This document shows, piece by piece, positions 60,086-64,000 of a stretch of DNA of 64,000 bases (positions are counted from its first letter, which is position 1; each line of letters begins with the position of its first letter). Origin of the DNA: a bacterium (GTDB lineage Bacteria; Hinthialibacterota; Hinthialibacteria; OLB16); assembly GCA_022072055.1 (NCBI GenBank), contig JAJVIK010000017.1:124001-188000 (forward strand). Reading direction: 5' to 3'. The position numbers and the translations under genes were made by a program. The notes beneath the pieces were generated by a model, which saw only the letters and a list, made by a program, of their open reading frames with translations, had not been told where the DNA came from and made no database searches.

Positions 60086-61369
60086 ATGGCCCTCAACCTG
60101 GATCGCACCCTGGTGATGGTCTTGGCGGGCGGCAAGGGGAGTCGTCTGGAGCCACTCACCAGCATCCGCGCCAAGCCCGCGGTGACCTTCGGCGGCAAGT
60201 ATCGCATCATCGATTTCGTGCTCTCGAACCTGGTCAATTCGGGCCTTTTCAAGATCAAGGTTCTCACTCAGTTCAAGTCCAACTCCCTGAACAAGCATCT
60301 GTATGACGCCTGGTACATGAACCGGGCTTTCGGTCATTACATCGACCCGGTGCCGGCGCAGATGGCGACCGGCGAGGTTTGGTTCCAGGGGACCGCGGAC
60401 GCGATCTACCAGAACCTTAACCTGGTCTATGATGAAGACCCGGTCAGATTGTGCGTGTTCGGGGGCGATCACATCTACAAGATGGACATCCGACAGATGG
60501 TAGCCCGGCACTGCGAGAAGCAGGCCGACCTGACCATCTCCGCGATCCCCGTTCCCATCGAGAAGGCCGACCAGTTCGGCGTGATCGAGGTCAATGACGA
60601 CGGGCGCATCATCGGATGGGAGGAGAAACCATCCAGTCCCAAGCCGATTCCGGGGAACCCCTCAATGGCGCTGGCGTCGATGGGGAACTACATCTTCGAG
60701 ACCACGCCGCTGATCGAGGCGCTCGAGGAGGACCACATCGACTCCTCCAGTTCGCATGACTTCGGCAAGGACATCATCCCGAAGATGATCCGCTCGCACT
60801 CCGTGTACGCCTACGATTTTTCGACCAACGCGGTGGCCGGGCAGCACCCGCGCGAGCAGGGGTATTGGCGCGATGTCGGGACCATCACTTCTTATTACGA
60901 GTCGAACATGGATCTCCGCTCTGTGCATCCGATCTTCGACCTGTACAACCGTCACTGGCCGATCCGGACGGCCAACTACCACAATCCCCCCGCGAAATTC
61001 GTTTTCGACTGGGAATGGGAGATGCGGCGCGGAGTGGCGTACGATTCGCTGATCTCCTCCGGCTGCATCATTTCGGGCGCGCTGGTGCGAAGCAGCATCC
61101 TTTCCCCGGGAGTGTTCATTCACAGCTACACCGAGGTCCACGATTCGATTGTCATGCACGATGTGGAGATCGGGCGCGGAGCGCGCATCCGCAAGGCGAT
61201 CATCGACAAGTATGTGAAGATTCCCGAGGGGGAAACCATCGGCTACGACCTCGAAAAGGACCGTCAGAGATACTATGTCACCGATGACGGCATCGTGGTG
61301 ATCGCCAAGGTTCTTCCGGAGCACCGCTGGCATGATCCGCGGCAGTATGACCATGTGTTCGTGGAGTGA
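60086..61369 (+). CDS. glgC: Glucose-1-phosphate adenylyltransferase
   Basis: 427 aa, 12 nt after the GH57 gene with GAGAGGAGG upstream. Makes ADP-glucose from ATP and glucose-1-phosphate, the first step of glycogen synthesis. VLAGGKGSRLEPLTSIRAKP is the nucleotide motif; FGGKYRIIDFVLSN, GTADAIYQNLN, VFGGDHIYKMD, GVIEVNDDGRI and YWRDVGTITSYY are conserved. The C-terminal left-handed beta-helix (SGCIISGALVRSSILSPGVF) completes it. Enzymes of this class are allosteric (fructose-1,6-bisphosphate, AMP). Confidence 0.97.
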   Translation: MALNLDRTLVMVLAGGKGSRLEPLTSIRAKPAVTFGGKYRIIDFVLSNLVNSGLFKIKVLTQFKSNSLNKHLYDAWYMNRAFGHYIDPVPAQMATGEVWFQGTADAIYQNLNLVYDEDPVRLCVFGGDHIYKMDIRQMVARHCEKQADLTISAIPVPIEKADQFGVIEVNDDGRIIGWEEKPSSPKPIPGNPSMALASMGNYIFETTPLIEALEEDHIDSSSSHDFGKDIIPKMIRSHSVYAYDFSTNAVAGQHPREQGYWRDVGTITSYYESNMDLRSVHPIFDLYNRHWPIRTANYHNPPAKFVFDWEWEMRRGVAYDSLISSGCIISGALVRSSILSPGVFIHSYTEVHDSIVMHDVEIGRGARIRKAIIDKYVKIPEGETIGYDLEKDRQRYYVTDDGIVVIAKVLPEHRWHDPRQYDHVFVE

Positions 61370-61377
61370 GGCCTGGG

Positions 61378-61929
61378 ATGAATCCGATTCTGGTGGTGGA
61401 TGATGTCCGCTACAGCCTGCTGATCCTGGCCAAGACCCTGGAGAAGGAGGGTTACGCGGTCGAAACGGCATCCGACCCGGCCCATGCGCTCGAGCTCTTG
61501 AAGAAGCAGGATTTCAGCCTGGTCATCACCGACCTGAACATGCCGGGGATGGACGGCAAGGAGTTTTTCGCCGCGGCGAGGAACATCCGACCCACGCAGG
61601 AGGGACAACCGTTCCACTGTCCCCCGTTCATCCTGCTTTCGGCCTTCTCGGAGCGGACCGAGAAGGACCTGGAGGGGCTGGCGTCGCTGGGTTTCGCCGA
61701 CATCATCATGAAACCGGTGGACCGCGAGCGGTTGCGCGAGAGCATCCGGAAGATTCTCGACCCGGATCCGGGCGCGACCGCCGCGCGGGGGCAAGGGGCC
61801 AAGGGGATCACGCTGGATGCGGTGGTGGCCTTTCTTGAGGAGCGCCATCCGGGCGCGCGAAAGCGGATTCTTGAGCTTGCCGTGGTGGAGGAGGTGTGCC
61901 CCGAGGCGCGGGATAAACCCTCAGAATGA
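61378..61929 (+). CDS. Receiver-domain response regulator without output domain
   Basis: 183 aa from the ATG at 61378 (a GTG at 61366 overlaps the glgC stop). ILVVDD gives the acidic pair Asp8/Asp9. The phospho-acceptor is Asp52 in VITDLNMPGMDG, the Ser switch is in ILLSAFSERT and the Lys in IIMKPVDRE. After about residue 125 only a short helical tail (ITLDAVVAFLEERH) remains; no HTH, enzyme or HEPN-type output. It is the last gene of the glycogen operon and overlaps convergently with the TPR-RDD-Hsp20 gene by nine bases. Its kinase is not in the window. Confidence 0.88.
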   Translation: MNPILVVDDVRYSLLILAKTLEKEGYAVETASDPAHALELLKKQDFSLVITDLNMPGMDGKEFFAAARNIRPTQEGQPFHCPPFILLSAFSERTEKDLEGLASLGFADIIMKPVDRERLRESIRKILDPDPGATAARGQGAKGITLDAVVAFLEERHPGARKRILELAVVEEVCPEARDKPSE

Positions 61930-63036
61930 CTTCGGCACGGTGACAGTCAGAACTCCATCCAGATAGGAGTGCTGGACCCCCTCGGGGTCCGCGGAAGCCG
62001 ACATGGGGACCGCGTAGTGGAAATCCTGGGTCGCGCCGATGATCCTCCCGGAGACCATCACTTGGCCGTTTGTCCACTGCGAGTTGATGGAGGAGACATC
62101 CGCGCCGGGCAGGGGCATGGTGAAGACATAGGCTGACCCCTCATCCCGCATCTGGAAGAGTCCGGCTTGAACCGTGGCGCCGACCTGCTTGGGGGGGGTG
62201 ACAACCTCCGCGCCAGGCCTGGCTTGCCCCACTCTGACCGCCGGTTTCGGCGCTTCGACCAATCCGAGGCTGATCCCAAGCCAGATCGCCGAGGCCCCCC
62301 CCAGGGTGACCAGCGCCGCCTGCAAGGGGTGCTCCGCTCCCCTTCGAACCACCAAGGTCCCCGCCAGGCGATCGTGGAAGGTCTGGCGCTTTCGGGTGAA
62401 CAGCGCGAGCAGGTGGCCGAGCAGGAAGAAGAGGGTGGAGACCACCTTCCCCAGGAAACGCGCGGCGCCCCCCACCGGAGAGAGTCCGCCGCCATCTTCA
62501 TAGACCACCGCGATGCCCATGAGTCGCTTTCCGGGGGTGGCCCCCGCGCCGCTGGCCTCGAAGCCCGCGAAGTACAGCCAGGCAAGGAAGAACGCCGCCG
62601 CCGGATGGAGATACATCGCGACGTACACCCCCGCCGCCGCGAGCAGGACCGAGTCGATCAGAAACGCCCCCGCGCGCTGGAAGAGGCAACGCGGATCCAG
62701 GGGCTCCTCCTCTTCGTCCTCCTCATCAAACAGTTCCTCGGAGTCCGGAAGCTTCTCGCGCGGTTCGGTCTCCGCGGGAGTCAGATCAAACTCCAGCTTC
62801 GCGAGCCATTCCGAGGCGCGCTCGTGGTTGGGATCGATCGCGAGGGCCTTCCGCCAGAACCCGATGGCCTCTTCGGGCCGGCCGAGGGAGTGATGCAAGG
62901 CTCCGGCGAGAAACAGAACCTCGGGGTTGTCGGGGGCGTGACGGATCAGCTTGTCGCACAAGCCCAGGGCCTCATCGGAGCGCCCCTCACGGCCCAATTC
63001 ACGGATTCGATCAAGCGCCTGTTGGAAGGGATCCAC
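61921..63036 (-). CDS. TPR-RDD-Hsp20-like fusion membrane protein
   Basis: 371 aa. Residues 1-85 are TPR units (SDEALGLCDKLIRHAPDNPE, RPEEAIGFWRKALAIDPNHE). Residues 99-114 are an acidic stretch. Residues 118-233 are an RDD domain: FQRAGAFLIDSVLL, ATPGKRLMGIAVV, ARFLGKVVS and TFHDRLAGTLVVRR, with about three membrane helices and another near 240-260. Residues 286-371 look like an Hsp20/alpha-crystallin domain: YVFTMPLPGADVSSINSQW, then HSYLDGVLTVTVPKSF. The combination suggests a membrane-tethered chaperone. Function unknown. Confidence 0.8.
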   Translation of the reverse strand: MDPFQQALDRIRELGREGRSDEALGLCDKLIRHAPDNPEVLFLAGALHHSLGRPEEAIGFWRKALAIDPNHERASEWLAKLEFDLTPAETEPREKLPDSEELFDEEDEEEEPLDPRCLFQRAGAFLIDSVLLAAAGVYVAMYLHPAAAFFLAWLYFAGFEASGAGATPGKRLMGIAVVYEDGGGLSPVGGAARFLGKVVSTLFFLLGHLLALFTRKRQTFHDRLAGTLVVRRGAEHPLQAALVTLGGASAIWLGISLGLVEAPKPAVRVGQARPGAEVVTPPKQVGATVQAGLFQMRDEGSAYVFTMPLPGADVSSINSQWTNGQVMVSGRIIGATQDFHYAVPMSASADPEGVQHSYLDGVLTVTVPKSF

Positions 63037-63094
63037 GGAGGTATTCTCGCATCGGGGATCTTGCGCCGAAGGCTCCGCGTTTCGCGGAGACCGA

Positions 63095-63817
63095 TTACTT
63101 CTTTCCAGAGTTTGAGGGTTTTGGAGACTCCCCCACCAGATCGCGCTCGGCGCGACTCAGCGAGATCAGTTGCTGACGAGAGAGCACGCGGGTGAGGCCG
63201 ATGACAAGATAGGTGAGGAGCAGGAATAGGAGCCGCCGCGTGGTGTAGCCGGCGTGGTTGAAGACCACAATCACCGCCACCAGGGCGGGCATCAGGGCGA
63301 GGTGAAGGTTCGCGAGAAACTGGGCGAAGGGGAGGTAAAAATCCTCGATCCAGGAAAGCTGCGCGAACTTCTCGGGGGGGGCCTGAACCAACTTCTCCCG
63401 CCGGAGGACCTTCTCGAAACTCGGAGTCGCCAGGAACAGATACCCGTACTCGCGAATCAGGTCGATGGGCCACAGAATGATCTGGAGGAGGAGCGGGCGA
63501 TCATGCCAAGGGAGCTTCTCCAGACCGGGAAGCCGCTCCTGCTCCACTCGCTGCTCCAGACGCGCGAGCATCATCCAGGAGAGCCAGTGGAGCACAATAC
63601 CGAGACAGGTGGCGCCGACCAGGAAGCAGCCCAGCCAGATCGGCACGCGCGCCATGTTCTGGGCGTGGACCGCGAGATAATCCGCGAACCCCATGGGCTT
63701 GTTGTTCTCAATGATCTTGGCCCCGACCGAGATGAAAAAGAGAAAGAAGGTGCACAGGATGCCCGGCAGCACCTGAGCAAGCAAGAATCCGAAGACAAAG
63801 CGGCTCCAGAAATTCAT
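63095..63817 (-). CDS. Hypothetical integral membrane protein
   Basis: 240 aa from the ATG at 63817 with AAAGGTG upstream. Hydrophobic helices near 5-33 (WSRFVFGFLLAQVLPGILCT), 60-85 (VPIWLGCFLVGATCLGIVLH), 105-135 and two near 175-215 (FLANLHLALMPALVAVIVVF, LLFLLLTYLVIGLTRVL). The C-terminus is basic and polar (SGKK). I do not recognise a family. It is 58 nt upstream of the TPR-RDD-Hsp20 gene in the same direction, so they may be co-transcribed. Confidence 0.65.
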   Translation of the reverse strand: MNFWSRFVFGFLLAQVLPGILCTFFLFFISVGAKIIENNKPMGFADYLAVHAQNMARVPIWLGCFLVGATCLGIVLHWLSWMMLARLEQRVEQERLPGLEKLPWHDRPLLLQIILWPIDLIREYGYLFLATPSFEKVLRREKLVQAPPEKFAQLSWIEDFYLPFAQFLANLHLALMPALVAVIVVFNHAGYTTRRLLFLLLTYLVIGLTRVLSRQQLISLSRAERDLVGESPKPSNSGKK

Positions 63818-64000
63818 CCGCGTAACACCTTTGAATCGCAAACTCCAGGGCATGAGGATATGCCCGCGGGACGGTGGTGGCAACCTATGGCGCGGTTTGC
63901 GGCGGCGAGGCCTCTTTATGCACCCACAACCTCCTGGAAGCGGAGCCCCACAAGGCCAAACCACGCGGGGAAGGGAAGGGGGAGGTCCCACCCTTGAGAG
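63818..64000. other. Right-edge region, no gene seen
   Basis: 183 nt at the window edge. It contains the upstream region of the membrane protein gene; no coding region, RNA or repeat could be supported. Confidence 0.4.

Overview
The window is GC-rich, densely coded bacterial chromosome. The organism appears to be a diderm, motile, polysaccharide-handling bacterium. It has an O-antigen-ligase-like membrane protein, a flagellar basal-body and export operon, Tat and Sec secreted enzymes, two pseudopilins and a chromosomal ParABS locus. The pseudopilin signature (GFTLIELLIVIAIILILIAI, then LPNF and a C-terminal YSPTNG motif), Tat-exported sugar enzymes, a GH172/DUF2961 protein, dockerin-like segments and palindromic intergenic repeats together recall Sumerlaeota (BRC1), Hydrogenedentota or neighbouring uncultured phyla. 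That placement is inference from recognised styles, not from a marker gene or a search.

Layout. 1-2.2 kb: cut O-antigen ligase-like gene, a stem-loop repeat and a polyprenyl diphosphate synthase. 2.4-6.8 kb: a secreted FG-GAP/dockerin-like protein and two little-known proteins. 6.8-11.6 kb (minus strand): ROK kinase, alpha-L-fucosidase-like enzyme, FAD oxidoreductase and nucleoside diphosphate kinase. 11.8-20.1 kb: flagellar operon flgB-flgC-fliE-(FliF-like)-fliF-fliG-fliH-fliI-(fliJ fused to motE/ylxF), with a sigma-54-type promoter in front. 20.15-22 kb: a parS site, a promoter, then parA-parB. 22-26.5 kb: DUF4432 protein, Ppx/GppA phosphatase, tRNA-Glu, methyltransferase and a BrnT/BrnA toxin-antitoxin pair. 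26.8-31.5 kb: pseudopilin, C-terminal processing protease, tsaD and protoporphyrinogen oxidase. 31.5-37 kb: sugar isomerase, TPR/DUF6263-like protein, B12-binding radical SAM protein and rmuC. 37-43.2 kb: envelope-type run of S55 protease, beta-propeller, MBL hydrolase and VKOR-DsbA fusion. 43.2-51.3 kb: GH16-like protein, a divergent pair with abutting start codons, dus, GT39 glycosyltransferase, PDZ protein and Gfo/Idh oxidoreductase. 51.5-55.5 kb: orphan MNT nucleotidyltransferase, second pseudopilin, GH172-type protein and GHMP sugar kinase. 55.5-61.9 kb: a small ribbon-helix-helix-like gene, then the glycogen operon glgA-GH57-glgC-response regulator. 61.9-63.8 kb: a TPR-RDD-Hsp20 fusion and a membrane protein.

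How the parts connect. The flagellar genes follow the classical flgB-to-ylxF order, with two departures. A small exported protein resembling the two ring-building modules of FliF sits just before fliF. FliJ is fused in frame to the membrane/periplasmic MotE/YlxF protein that is normally the next gene. The glycogen operon couples polymer synthesis (GlgC, GlgA), polymer cleavage or branching (GH57) and a receiver-only response regulator. Three copies of one palindromic repeat each end exactly at the stop codon of a minus-strand gene, which suggests a mobile or selected 3' processing/termination element.

Strongest leads for something undescribed: the FliJ-MotE fusion, the FliF-like companion protein, the stop-codon-abutting repeat family, and the TPR-RDD-Hsp20 membrane chaperone-like fusion.
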